From the IMG/VR virus record IMGVR_UViG_3300044729_001036, positions 1 to 22,048 of that record: 22,048 nucleotides of DNA; one strand, written 5' to 3'. Each line of letters begins with the position of its first letter. Position 1 is the first letter of the stretch. Shown here piece after piece: positions 1 through 7,068 of this stretch. The notes beneath the pieces were generated by a model that ran no database searches, was not told the origin of the DNA, and worked only from the letters and a program-made list of their open reading frames with translations. Source of the DNA: a virus. The position numbers were made by a program, and so were the translations under genes.

Positions 1-217
1 AGCCGCGTAATTTGGCATAGTCTTGCAATGCGCTGCCGGTCTTCCCGGTTTGCCAAACGCACACCTCCCGCCTCGCCTCGTCGCGCTCGCGCCTCGCCTC
101 GCGCAAGGCCCGCCATAGCGCAGCCTCGACCGGATTCGCGCACTCGCTGCGCGTGGCCGGGATCGTGACCTGTGACGCTTCGTCGGTCGCTGGGTCTAGC
201 GGTTGATGATTTGTCAC
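1..217 (-). CDS. N-terminal part of an unrecognised early protein (runs off the window)
   Basis: An open frame starts with GTG at 217 and stays open to the window edge (72 codons seen). The GTG overlaps the TGA of the upstream nuclease gene by 4 bases (GTGA, 214-217), the same coupling used across this genome. The peptide starts MTNHQPLDPATDEASQV and includes a charged, probably helical stretch (ALWRALREARRERDEARREV). That suggests a short coiled coil, but I do not recognise the family. Its position directly after a RecE-like nuclease suggests a DNA-metabolism or early-region role, which is inference only. The C-terminus lies outside the window. Confidence 0.6.
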   Translation of the reverse strand, partial: MTNHQPLDPATDEASQVTIPATRSECANPVEAALWRALREARRERDEARREVCVWQTGKTGSALQDYAKLRG

Positions 218-1065
218 GCTGCCACCTGTCCTTCCTGCAGCTGCCGACGCTTCCACGCTGGAATGCCAATGGCCACAACCTTGTCAGGGTGCGACGGCCA
301 ATGGTTGCTATCAATGCACTCTTTCCAAATCTTGAGTGATCGATCGACCTGATGGTCGTACAGGTCAATGACCTCATCCTCTAGCCGATAAACAGCCACT
401 CCAGGTTCGTCTTCGTAGTCTGTGTTTGTCTCAATTGCGACAAACATAAAGTGCTTGAAATCAAGGTGAGCCAATTTGCACACGCGCCGATAAGCAGCCG
501 CCTGCACTCCGTATCCCCAGTGCTCAACGGCACGCTCAAAACTGTCTTTATCAGCTGGGAAGGAAGTGGTCTTGATATCCACAACGATCCCATCGCAATA
601 GGCGTCAAGCCTTGCCTTTGTTGGCACGATGTCGTCAGCGAAAATCGAAACCTCCCGTTGCTGGCACTTCTGCAGCAGGGCCGTGGCAGTTTTGCACGCG
701 TCGAATGCTTCCTTCATTCGCCGCAGCTGCTCGCCTTGGTCGGGCGTGAGCACAGTGCGACCGGCCGCGGTCTCCTGAAACGACGCCCAGCGCTCCTTGC
801 CTTCCTTGTAGCGCCGATCCACATCGGGCGCGATCGCAATCTGATTCAGGAAGTTGTGCGGCTCAAGGATTGCGGCGTGCAAAGCCGTGCCCAGCGCCTG
901 CGATGCGTCCTGCTTCCGACGCTTCAACTTGTTCTTGGCCTTGCGAGGAGTCAATGTGATGAGGTCACGGACCGTGGTCGACCCGATGGCATCGACCGCG
1001 TGGTACTCGGCCGCTGGCATCCCGTGCACGATGCGCCTGCGAATTAGATCGCTGAGTTCGTGCAT
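214..1065 (-). CDS. RecE/exonuclease VIII-like PD-(D/E)XK nuclease
   Basis: This 283-residue protein resembles the PD-(D/E)XK exonucleases annotated as putative exodeoxyribonuclease VIII (DUF3799/RecE C-terminal domain type). Visible motifs are GTALHAAILEP at residues 59-69, the conserved N-terminal signature with H63 or nearby; R152-x-D154 in KARLDAYCD; the catalytic D163-I-K165 in VVDIKTT; and Q188-AA-AY192, the QxxxY motif IV of RecB-type nucleases. The expected activity is processive degradation of one strand at double-strand ends, giving 3' overhangs for phage recombination. RecE-type enzymes usually work with a single-strand annealing partner such as RecT; none is visible here and it could lie beyond position 1. 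The start at 1065 overlaps the preceding HTH gene by 22 bases. Family assignment is fairly secure; biochemical activity is inferred. Confidence 0.8.
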   Translation of the reverse strand: MHELSDLIRRRIVHGMPAAEYHAVDAIGSTTVRDLITLTPRKAKNKLKRRKQDASQALGTALHAAILEPHNFLNQIAIAPDVDRRYKEGKERWASFQETAAGRTVLTPDQGEQLRRMKEAFDACKTATALLQKCQQREVSIFADDIVPTKARLDAYCDGIVVDIKTTSFPADKDSFERAVEHWGYGVQAAAYRRVCKLAHLDFKHFMFVAIETNTDYEDEPGVAVYRLEDEVIDLYDHQVDRSLKIWKECIDSNHWPSHPDKVVAIGIPAWKRRQLQEGQVAA

Positions 1066-1217
1066 CGGAACGCCTCCTGAAGCAGGACCATGAACCGCTC
1101 GTCGGCCTCTGCCAACTCCACGATGGCGTCGGCAAACTTCGCCAGCGCCTCATGCTCGACCCTGCTGACCGTCTGCGGGCTGCACCCGAGAACGCTTGCC
1201 ACCTGCTCCTGCGTCAT
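1044..1217 (-). CDS. 57-residue sigma-70 region-4-like HTH protein
   Basis: The start ATG at 1217 overlaps the stop of the upstream gene as TGATG, with a purine-rich GGGGGTGG just upstream. The N-terminal ~30 residues, MTQEQVASVLGCSPQTVSRV followed by EHEALAKF, match the pattern of sigma-70 region 4 (typically TxEEVAxxLGVSRERVRQIExxALxKLR), including the turn and the recognition helix followed by E-x-x-AL-x-K. The remaining 25 residues are helical and acidic. No other sigma regions are present, so this is not a full sigma factor. A small DNA-binding regulator of phage transcription is the likely role, for example an early/late switch or a Cro-like activity. An XRE-type HTH is the alternative reading. 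Confidence 0.65.
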   Translation of the reverse strand: MTQEQVASVLGCSPQTVSRVEHEALAKFADAIVELAEADERFMVLLQEAFRCTNSAI

Positions 1218-1606
1218 CACGCCACCCCCAGAAGGCGGCGAACACTGAGGGCGCAAGCCTGAGCCCATCGCGAGCGGATCAGGCCAGCCTTGACCGCGGA
1301 CTCGTCCTCGTAGATGTCCTTGCGGTAGTCGCCCTGGCCGAGCGAGACCAGCGGAACCTGCTTGGCGATGCGACCAGCGATGATGTCATCGCATGCGGCC
1401 ACGACCTGATTCGCGCTTGCATGCGCGCCGCGGGTGCGGAGCTGCAGCAGGTTGACCAGTTCGCCCAGGCGCTGATCAGCGACCAGCTGGATCTTCGTCG
1501 CTTCGAGCGTGTCGCCCATGCTTGCGAGGTTGTGCATGGCGATACTCACGTCCTCGGCCTTCTTCGCCCACAACACCCGGGCCTGAATCGTTGCTTCCTT
1601 GCTCAC
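1217..1606 (-). CDS. Unrecognised early protein, 129 residues
   Basis: A GTG start at 1606 is preceded by a good ribosome binding site (GGGAG, 6-base spacing), and the stop overlaps the next gene's ATG as TGATG, so it belongs to the early operon. The protein is mostly helical, with KKAEDVSIAMHNLASMG near the N-terminus and GELVNLLQL in the middle, and has no membrane segment or recognisable catalytic motif. Its first 131 bases overlap the far 3' end of the integrase frame (1476-1606). That overlap is one reason to doubt the extreme C-terminus of the integrase. Function unknown. Confidence 0.6.
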   Translation of the reverse strand: MSKEATIQARVLWAKKAEDVSIAMHNLASMGDTLEATKIQLVADQRLGELVNLLQLRTRGAHASANQVVAACDDIIAGRIAKQVPLVSLGQGDYRKDIYEDESAVKAGLIRSRWAQACALSVRRLLGVA

Positions 1607-2858
1607 AAGTGGCTCCCTGCTGCGCTAGCAGCTGCATGGCCTGCTGCATCAGCAGCGTGGCCGCTTCCAAGAGCCGTTCCGCCATCCCTATCGGGGTGTC
1701 AGTGCAAATCCTGTCACCCCGACTCGCACACACAGGCTCGCGCATCGCGCGGGCCTGCTGTGTTTGTCGGGAGACGGACGAACGGCTGCGAACAGATCGA
1801 AGACCAGCGCGAGAGGTGGATTCAACGGCCGTGGGCGCGAGGCTCGCGCTGGTCGTCGAAGAGTTCGCTGAAGTGGTTGCGCCAGAGGCCATTGTTGAAT
1901 CCGTGCGTAACCTATCGACCGCACGAGTTTCACTCCCACAAAAGTTCCCGGATTTCACACCCCGACGCTCGGCCGCATCCCGGAGCCGTTCCTCCTTGTG
2001 ACGCAAGTACCGGTGGGTCTGGTCGATAGAGCGGTGCCGTACCAGGCGCTGGATCAGTTCTGGCTGGGTCCCTGCCTCGAATTGGCTGGTGATGTACCCA
2101 GCCCGGAAACTGTGCCACGAGTACCGCCCGGTGATACCGCAGGCAGCCAGATCGGCCTTGAGCGCCTTGTCTGTCACGATGCGGTCAAAGACCTTGGGAC
2201 CGCGCTTGGCAATCCCTGACAGCAACTGGCAGACGCTGGCACACAGTGGCACGGCGTCGCGCCGCCGCGCCTTGTCGTGTGAAATGATCATGGTGCGCGC
2301 CTGCAGGTCGATGTCCTTCCACATCTGGGCTCGGGCCTCGCCGCGGCGCAGGCCCGTCAGCTGCAGGAACTGGTAGAGGTTGGCCCGGTTCAAGGCACTG
2401 GCTCGGTCGCTTGGCTTCCGTCCGTGCTGGGCCTGCTGCCTGGCGTGGGCAACCAGGGCCTCCACCTGCTCGTCGGTCAGTGCGTCCTGTCCCTGCCCGG
2501 TGCGGCCGCGCGGCGCCGGTACCGACGCCCACGGGTTTGATTTCAGTACATCCTGAACCACCAGCCAGCCGCAGAACCTGCGGCACGCCGTAATCCTGTT
2601 GCGGATGGTCTGCGGCGCAAGCGTGTTACGCCGTGTTACATCGCGCAGCCATTCCACGCAGGTAGCAGGGGTCGGTTCCCGGGCCCCAACATGGTCAAGC
2701 CACTGCCGCACCCAGACCGCCTGCTGACGGCAGTGACGGGCGGCTTGCCCGTCAAAATCCCGGCAAAACGCAATCCATGCGTCTACCTGCGCACGGAGGT
2801 CCGTCCCCGGCGCGCACGTTGAATCCACGCAAAACTCTACGATGACCCGGACGATCAT
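1476..2858 (-). CDS. int: Tyrosine recombinase (phage integrase) with an unusual C-terminal tail
   Basis: This enzyme catalyses site-specific integration and excision between attP and the host attB. An N-terminal SAM-like core-binding domain (about residues 25-110, including NTLAPQTIRNRITACRRFC) is followed by the catalytic domain. The catalytic set is complete: R171 in LTGLRRGE, K196 in SHDKARRR, H249-x-x-R252 in WHSFRAG, H275 in VRHRS and the nucleophile Y284 in THRYL. Normal family members end 20-40 residues after the tyrosine. Here the frame continues about 175 residues more, through a Ser/Thr/Arg-rich stretch (about 320-375) and a helical patch (MAERLLEAATLLMQQAM). It crosses several inverted repeats and the start of the next gene. 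That tail may be real, or it may be open frame over attP. The 2858 ATG has only a weak upstream Shine-Dalgarno, so the start could be slightly internal. Confidence 0.85.
   Translation of the reverse strand: MIVRVIVEFCVDSTCAPGTDLRAQVDAWIAFCRDFDGQAARHCRQQAVWVRQWLDHVGAREPTPATCVEWLRDVTRRNTLAPQTIRNRITACRRFCGWLVVQDVLKSNPWASVPAPRGRTGQGQDALTDEQVEALVAHARQQAQHGRKPSDRASALNRANLYQFLQLTGLRRGEARAQMWKDIDLQARTMIISHDKARRRDAVPLCASVCQLLSGIAKRGPKVFDRIVTDKALKADLAACGITGRYSWHSFRAGYITSQFEAGTQPELIQRLVRHRSIDQTHRYLRHKEERLRDAAERRGVKSGNFCGSETRAVDRLRTDSTMASGATTSANSSTTSASLAPTAVESTSRAGLRSVRSRSSVSRQTQQARAMREPVCASRGDRICTDTPIGMAERLLEAATLLMQQAMQLLAQQGATCEQGSNDSGPGVVGEEGRGREYRHAQPRKHGRHARSDEDPAGR
1692..1721. other. Candidate attP core: tRNA-like 11-bp inverted repeat
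   Basis: Arms CGGGGTGTCAG (1692-1702) and CTGTCACCCCG (1711-1721) pair with one mismatch around the 8-base centre TGCAAATC. Imperfect 11-bp arms with a 6-8-base spacer are the usual architecture of tyrosine-recombinase core sites. On the plus strand, AAATCCTGTCACCCCGA reads like the T-arm plus acceptor 3' strand of bacterial proline-type tRNAs as I remember them, and CGGGGTG matches the acceptor 5' strand. There is no D-arm or anticodon arm, so it is not a tRNA gene. The site sits just 3' of the integrase catalytic region, a common attP position. There is no T-tract on either strand, which argues against a terminator. Confidence 0.4.
1802..1902. repeat. Interlocked inverted repeats in the 3' part of the integrase frame
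   Basis: Two perfect inverted repeats are seen. GACCAGCGCGAG (1802-1813) pairs with CTCGCGCTGGTC (1843-1854), 12 bp with a 29-base loop. GGATTCAAC (1818-1826) pairs with GTTGAATCC (1894-1902), 9 bp; its left arm lies inside the loop of the first, so the two would interlock like a pseudoknot. The palindrome ACGGCCGT (1825-1832) is also in the loop. Together with the element at 1692-1721 this suggests att arm sites or a regulatory region rather than ordinary coding sequence. Function not shown. Confidence 0.45.
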
Positions 2859-2884
2859 GGTGCAGAATCTTCCCGGAAATAGGC

Positions 2885-2915
2885 TTGACGTGGGGGGATC
2901 CGGGTCCGCTAGCCT
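2885..2915 (+). promoter_or_regulatory. Possible sigma-70 promoter of the plus-strand membrane gene
   Basis: A good -35 match, TTGACG (2885-2890), is followed after 19 bases by TAGCCT (2910-2915), a poor -10 match. It lies 27 bases upstream of the ATG at 2942, in the 83-base divergent gap between this gene and the integrase. The long spacer and weak -10 make this tentative. I see no convincing promoter for the integrase on the opposite strand. Confidence 0.3.
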
Positions 2916-2941
2916 GAATGGACTTTCCGAGGAGACAAACC

Positions 2942-3235
2942 ATGCCCAGCATGCAGGAACCCGGTGGACTGAGCGAAGCCGACAAGAAGCGCATCATCGA
3001 AGAGGAGCTGCTGCGCAACCATGTCCGGCAGACCATGCAGTTGCGCGAGCTGCAGGAGATGGAAGAGGCCGAGAGTCAGGAGAACGCAGGAACGTTCAAG
3101 CGAATCCTGATCTACATCGCGGTCGCGGTCTTTCTGATCGTCGTAATCGCCGCTACGACATTCTGGTCAAACACGAAAGAATCGATGAACAGAATGGTCA
3201 ACTCAGCGCCTTCCGCAACTGCGCCACGACGCTAG
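2942..3235 (+). CDS. Single-pass membrane protein, only plus-strand gene
   Basis: The 97-residue protein starts at ATG 2942, supported by a strong ribosome binding site (GAGGAG, 7-base spacing). An amphipathic, charged N-terminal region (SEADKKRIIEEELLRNHVRQ) and a probable coiled coil to about residue 48 precede one transmembrane segment at about 54-76 (RILIYIAVAVFLIVVIAATT), then a short polar tail. No signal peptide is seen, so the N-terminus is probably cytoplasmic. It is divergent from the integrase and its last 38 bases overlap the 3' end of the minus-strand gene that stops at 3198. An independently transcribed membrane protein next to an integrase is a typical place for a lysogeny-expressed or superinfection-exclusion gene, but that role is inference. 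I recognise no family. Confidence 0.7.
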   Translation: MPSMQEPGGLSEADKKRIIEEELLRNHVRQTMQLRELQEMEEAESQENAGTFKRILIYIAVAVFLIVVIAATTFWSNTKESMNRMVNSAPSATAPRR

Positions 3236-3710
3236 TCACCACGCCCTTCGCAGCCTCCAGCGCGGTCTCTGCGCTGCCTCCAATACCTTCAACGGCCTTG
3301 AAGGTTCCGATCGGACAAGAAACGCCAGCGAGCGTGAGTTTCACGCTGAGTTGCGATCGTTGGTTGGCCGGGCACCCGCACTTCGTGCAGAACCCGACGC
3401 CGCCCTCGTCCTTCACGCCGTTGAACACGTCCACTCGCCCAGGGCACGCCATGCACGCCCGGATGCGCTCTTCCACAACGGCCGCTGGAGCAGGACCCTG
3501 TATCGCGTGCTTCGCCTCAGTCTTGAGATAGTTCGCGACCTTGGATCCGACTCCCTGCTTGGCTGCTGCACGGCGCTTCGCCTCGATCTCACGCTGCTTG
3601 CGCATGTGCTCGGCGGCATCGACGTGTGAGCCCATGATCCGCTGAACAATCTCGCGCCGCTCCTGCTGCGTCTCGATGGGCGCCGGTTTGTAGTACCAGA
3701 CCTTTGTCAT
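3198..3710 (-). CDS. Cys-cluster (zinc-ribbon-like) phage protein
   Basis: The 170-residue protein begins at ATG 3710, overlapping the stop of the 1080-residue gene as ATGA (3707-3710). Residues 15-60 are strongly charged and helical (ETQQERREIVQRIM and further on). The C-terminal half holds a Cys cluster: C86-x2-C89, then C108-x2-C111-x-C113 in GFCTKCGCP, and C132-P-I-G-T-F. The pattern C-x2-C, C-x2-CGC, CP-x-G-[KT]-[WF] is a recurring small module in phage and bacterial proteins, often near glycan-related or tail-fibre genes, and probably binds a metal. It is the last gene of the structural operon and converges with the plus-strand membrane gene. Assembly of, or a partnership with, the Cys-rich neighbour is possible but unproven. 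Confidence 0.7.
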   Translation of the reverse strand: MTKVWYYKPAPIETQQERREIVQRIMGSHVDAAEHMRKQREIEAKRRAAAKQGVGSKVANYLKTEAKHAIQGPAPAAVVEERIRACMACPGRVDVFNGVKDEGGVGFCTKCGCPANQRSQLSVKLTLAGVSCPIGTFKAVEGIGGSAETALEAAKGVVTSVVAQLRKALS

Positions 3711-6700
3711 CCGTTGAAGTGCGAATAGTCGCTGGTTGTCTCGAAGTCTTGGACGTGCTCGGTGCAGTCGATGCAGAGGCCGAGCGGCAATGGATCCATG
3801 CACTCGGTCGCACCGACATGCCCGCACCAGCAGTCCTGCGGATCCGTGATGACCCAGACCTTGTTGCCGCTGATCGTCTGCCACGAGCCGATGGCGCTGT
3901 TCCTCGTCGTGTTCGGCGCTGGCGCCGAGCCGCCGATCTTGGTGGTGGTCGGCACTCGCGTCCACGTCGGGTAGGCCGGGCAGTCGCACGGCCCGTTGAG
4001 GCGAGGATCACAGTCGCAGTTTGGATCCTCAGCAGGGTCGCAGCAGAACGCAGGATCCTCCGGGTTCGTGACTGCAGGATCGCAGCACGGCGTCTCGCTG
4101 GTGGGATTCTCCTCCAGCGTCTCGCACGTCAAGCACACCCGCGGCCAGGGGGGGCAAGGATCCCACAGGCTTCCCCAGATGTGAAGCATGTGCTCGGTGC
4201 GAACCTCCGCGCAGGTCTGCTGCAGCGGCTCCCGCGGATCCTCGCACGGCGTCGCGCACTCGCCGAACTCGTTCTCGGTGCCAGGGCAACCGTTCGTCGT
4301 GTAATCGCACACCTCGTACTGCGTTTCGTCCTTGCCGTAGGTCGTGGGCCCGGGCTGCGCGATGCTGTTGTTGGTCTTCTCGACGCGCTGGAGGTTTCCT
4401 CCGACCAGCTCGTAGGTCCGGTGGTCTGGACGGATGACCGCGAACGCCATGCGCGTGCTCGCGACGCTGCGCGGCGGGTGGTACATGCCGAAGGTGGACC
4501 CGTAGTACGAGTAGCCCTGGTCAACCGTCGCCGGTGTACAGGTGCCCGTCCACGGGTTGGCCTTCATCGTGGCGCTGCTGCAGGGCTGGTTGACACCCAC
4601 GCAGCAGGCACCCTTCCAGACATGGAAGCAGTCCGGGTTGCACGTCGGGCCCGACCCGTTGAGCGGGTTTCCTTGGTCGAACGTGTGCTGCCAGTTGTGT
4701 TCCCACGGCATGCCGAACAGCGTCCCCAGCACCTTATCGATCTGGTCGTAGACGCCGTTCACGCTGTACCCGATTGCATTGTTCAAGCAGTCCTGCGAGT
4801 GGTACGGCACCACGACCACGGGATATCCCGGGCTGGGAGCGATCTGCCCGCTCGTTCCGCCACCACCTTCGCATGCGCAGCAGTGGCAGACGTTGCCCTT
4901 GCGGTTGAAGGCATCGCCGACTCCGTTACGCACTCCCATGTGCCACGGCCCCCACGGCTTCGAGCCCATCCGGCCCCAGCTCCACGCAGTCGGCTCGACT
5001 GAGCTGCAGACGCCTGGCGTGTCCTGCAGGTAGAAGTCGCGGTACTGAGCCCGGTAGGAGTTGTCGTAGTTGTACTTGTCCAGCGTCAGCGAGTAGATGC
5101 ACCCGTAGCTGAAGACGCCGCCGTTGGGGATCGCGAACTGTCGCAGCGGCCCGCAGTGGCGCGTGTCCTCGCCACAGTCCTTGCACTTCTGCGCCGCGGC
5201 GCTTGGCACTGGCGTACAGTCTCCAAACGCGACGCCCTGATAGTCGAGGCCCACCGGCGCACTGTTCCAGTGGGTCGTGTTGGTGCCGCCGTGGATGCCA
5301 GCGCAGTAGAACTGCACCGGGTAGTCGTACTTCGCTTCCTTGCCGTAGTCGTTCTGGCTGCCGTGCGTCAGGCTGTAGGTGGTCAGCCCAGGGCACAGAT
5401 CGTTGCAGCTGCTCCCTTGCGGATGTGCGGTCACGCAGTTCGGGTTGCCGCCGCCAGCGGGTGGCTCAAGGGTGTCGAACACTCGCGTGCGTGAGTTGCC
5501 CCAGCCGAACTTCAGATCGCCACCGTTCCAGACCGGGTTGCCCTGGCGCACCTGCTCGGCGCTTGTGAATCGCCCATTGAGTCCGAGTTCAGCCTTCGCC
5601 CAGTTGGGGTCGTAGCCGAAGCGCTCGGTCGCCATGTTGGCGCCGACGCATCCGATGCCCTCCAGCAGGGTGACTTTGCCAAGACCGAAGCCACAGCCGT
5701 TGTCGATGCACGTCGTGACGATGCCGCCGCCGTTGTCGTAGTCAAACTTCTGGTCCGCGGCGCAGTTGCATGTGAGCGTTCCGCCGCCGCCTGTTGCATG
5801 GGTAGTGTTCGCGTTGAACACGTCGATCCACTGATCGGCCAGACAGTCTCGGCAGTTGGATCGCCCATCGGTCTGCCCGGTGGGGCAGCTTCCGTTGCTG
5901 TTCGTGTTGCGCGTCGTGATGACCTGCCCGGTCCTGCGCATGGCGACAGCGAAATCCTTCTTGATCTCGAGGTCGCAGCAGGACTTCACACCGTCGCCAT
6001 AGAGTTGATTCTGTGCGCTGAACACGAACTCGCGCCAGCACTTCTCGATGTAGTCGGTGCTCCACGGTCCCGCGGGGGGACCTGCGTCCTCGCATGTGCA
6101 TGCGGGGTCGAACGCCTGCGTGGCTGGATCGGGGTCTGTCGCGTCACGCCTCGGGAATTGGACGTTTATGGATGGAAGCGCGGTCATCGCCTCCACGTTG
6201 AGTTCCATCGGCAAATGCGGGTCCGTCTCGACGCCGAGGTCGAACATCGGAAGGCATGGCTTCTGCCCGGAGTGCCACTCCTCAAGGCGGTCGATGTGCA
6301 GGTTGTAGGTGACCGTCTCGCTGCTGGTGTCGTAGGCGCCATCGAGCGCTGGCTTGAAATACGCAGCGTTGTCCGTAGCCACGGCGTCGATGTCCGTGAC
6401 GATCGGGAGCGCCTTCGTGTGCGGGTCGATCCGTGGCACAGGCGGGCTCATCAGGATGTCCGTCCACCCGTTCACCACGTCCGCCACAGCGGGGTCTCCC
6501 CAGCAGACCACGGTGCCATCGTTGAAGGTGACTGCGGTCGTGCTGTATCCCGCGTGCAGACCGACGATCTTCTTGAGGTTCGCGTTGGCCGGATCAGTAA
6601 GGTTTCCCTTGCTCGAGGTCGTCGGGACGTTGCACTGTCCCATCGTGTTGAGTCCCCAGCATGCGATGGTGTGATCATCGTGGCGCACGACGCAGTGGTA

Positions 6701-6949
6701 TGCACCCGCCTCGATGTCGATCACGGGCTTGGAGTTGACAGCGTCTGGCACCGTGAGCGGGTGGCCGGTCGGGGGAGGCCCCGGGATCGTCTCGTACTCG
6801 CACGTTCCGGCGTTGTCGAGCTGCTGCACATTGCCGACGATGACGGTGACGGACCCGTCCGATGCCAGCATGATGAAGTGATACCAGCCGCCGCGAACCA
6901 ATCGCGGCTGCGACGTGACACTGCAGCAGCAGACCCGGTGGAGGCTCAC
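3707..6949 (-). CDS. 1080-residue Cys-rich protein with RCC1-like repeats, probable tail-tip or receptor-binding protein
   Basis: This is the largest gene in the window. It starts at GTG 6949, overlapping the previous stop as GTGA. Residues about 18-160 contain RCC1-like beta-propeller repeats: a degenerate one at 18-40 (RGGWYHFIMLASDGSV), a clear one at 78-108 (IEAGAYHCVVRHDDHTIACW, then GLNTMGQ) and one at 128-152 (VGLHAGYSTTAVTFNDGTVV then CWGD). The rest matches no domain I know. It contains roughly 64 cysteines in all, many paired (CC, CxC), for example VCHCCAC near the middle and PCCDP, FCCDP and CDCDP near the C-terminus, with Gly/Asn/Tyr-rich segments between. No signal peptide is evident. 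The cysteines imply disulfides formed outside the cell or metal binding. Position at the end of the tail operon suggests the adhesin or tail-tip protein; this is inference. No collagen repeats or intramolecular chaperone were recognised. Confidence 0.7.
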   Translation of the reverse strand: MSLHRVCCCSVTSQPRLVRGGWYHFIMLASDGSVTVIVGNVQQLDNAGTCEYETIPGPPPTGHPLTVPDAVNSKPVIDIEAGAYHCVVRHDDHTIACWGLNTMGQCNVPTTSSKGNLTDPANANLKKIVGLHAGYSTTAVTFNDGTVVCWGDPAVADVVNGWTDILMSPPVPRIDPHTKALPIVTDIDAVATDNAAYFKPALDGAYDTSSETVTYNLHIDRLEEWHSGQKPCLPMFDLGVETDPHLPMELNVEAMTALPSINVQFPRRDATDPDPATQAFDPACTCEDAGPPAGPWSTDYIEKCWREFVFSAQNQLYGDGVKSCCDLEIKKDFAVAMRRTGQVITTRNTNSNGSCPTGQTDGRSNCRDCLADQWIDVFNANTTHATGGGGTLTCNCAADQKFDYDNGGGIVTTCIDNGCGFGLGKVTLLEGIGCVGANMATERFGYDPNWAKAELGLNGRFTSAEQVRQGNPVWNGGDLKFGWGNSRTRVFDTLEPPAGGGNPNCVTAHPQGSSCNDLCPGLTTYSLTHGSQNDYGKEAKYDYPVQFYCAGIHGGTNTTHWNSAPVGLDYQGVAFGDCTPVPSAAAQKCKDCGEDTRHCGPLRQFAIPNGGVFSYGCIYSLTLDKYNYDNSYRAQYRDFYLQDTPGVCSSVEPTAWSWGRMGSKPWGPWHMGVRNGVGDAFNRKGNVCHCCACEGGGGTSGQIAPSPGYPVVVVPYHSQDCLNNAIGYSVNGVYDQIDKVLGTLFGMPWEHNWQHTFDQGNPLNGSGPTCNPDCFHVWKGACCVGVNQPCSSATMKANPWTGTCTPATVDQGYSYYGSTFGMYHPPRSVASTRMAFAVIRPDHRTYELVGGNLQRVEKTNNSIAQPGPTTYGKDETQYEVCDYTTNGCPGTENEFGECATPCEDPREPLQQTCAEVRTEHMLHIWGSLWDPCPPWPRVCLTCETLEENPTSETPCCDPAVTNPEDPAFCCDPAEDPNCDCDPRLNGPCDCPAYPTWTRVPTTTKIGGSAPAPNTTRNSAIGSWQTISGNKVWVITDPQDCWCGHVGATECMDPLPLGLCIDCTEHVQDFETTSDYSHFNG

Positions 6950-7068
6950 TTAGACCAAGGAAGCTTGGCGTTGAGCCACTTCCACATCGGCGGGCCGATC
7001 AGGGCGCCGGCGACGAACACGAGAGCGGTGAAGAATCCGGTTCCGAGGGCGTTACGCAGCATTTCCAT
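6946..7068 (-). CDS. 40-residue small membrane protein
   Basis: A short frame starts at ATG 7068 with AGGAG and 7-base spacing, and its TGA overlaps the GTG of the Cys-rich gene (GTGA, 6946-6949). The peptide runs MEMLRNALGTGFFTALVFVA, then GALIGPPMWKWLNAKLPWSK. It has one hydrophobic helix at about residues 10-26 followed by an amphipathic, basic and Trp-containing end. Size, topology and position after two other membrane proteins fit a small holin or accessory lysis protein, but it could also be a translation-coupling leader for the large gene. An internal ATG at codon 3 is an alternative start. Confidence 0.6.
   Translation of the reverse strand: MEMLRNALGTGFFTALVFVAGALIGPPMWKWLNAKLPWSK

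Noticed and set aside
1692-1721. Complete tRNA gene or intrinsic terminator at the tRNA-like element
   Set aside because: Only acceptor and T-arm-like parts are present, with one T-stem base missing, and no T-tract follows on either strand.
3704-5002. Plus-strand open frame (432 codons)
   Set aside because: Arg/Ala/Val-rich shadow of the Cys-rich protein's C-terminal half; would also collide with the coupled ATGA junction at 3707-3710.
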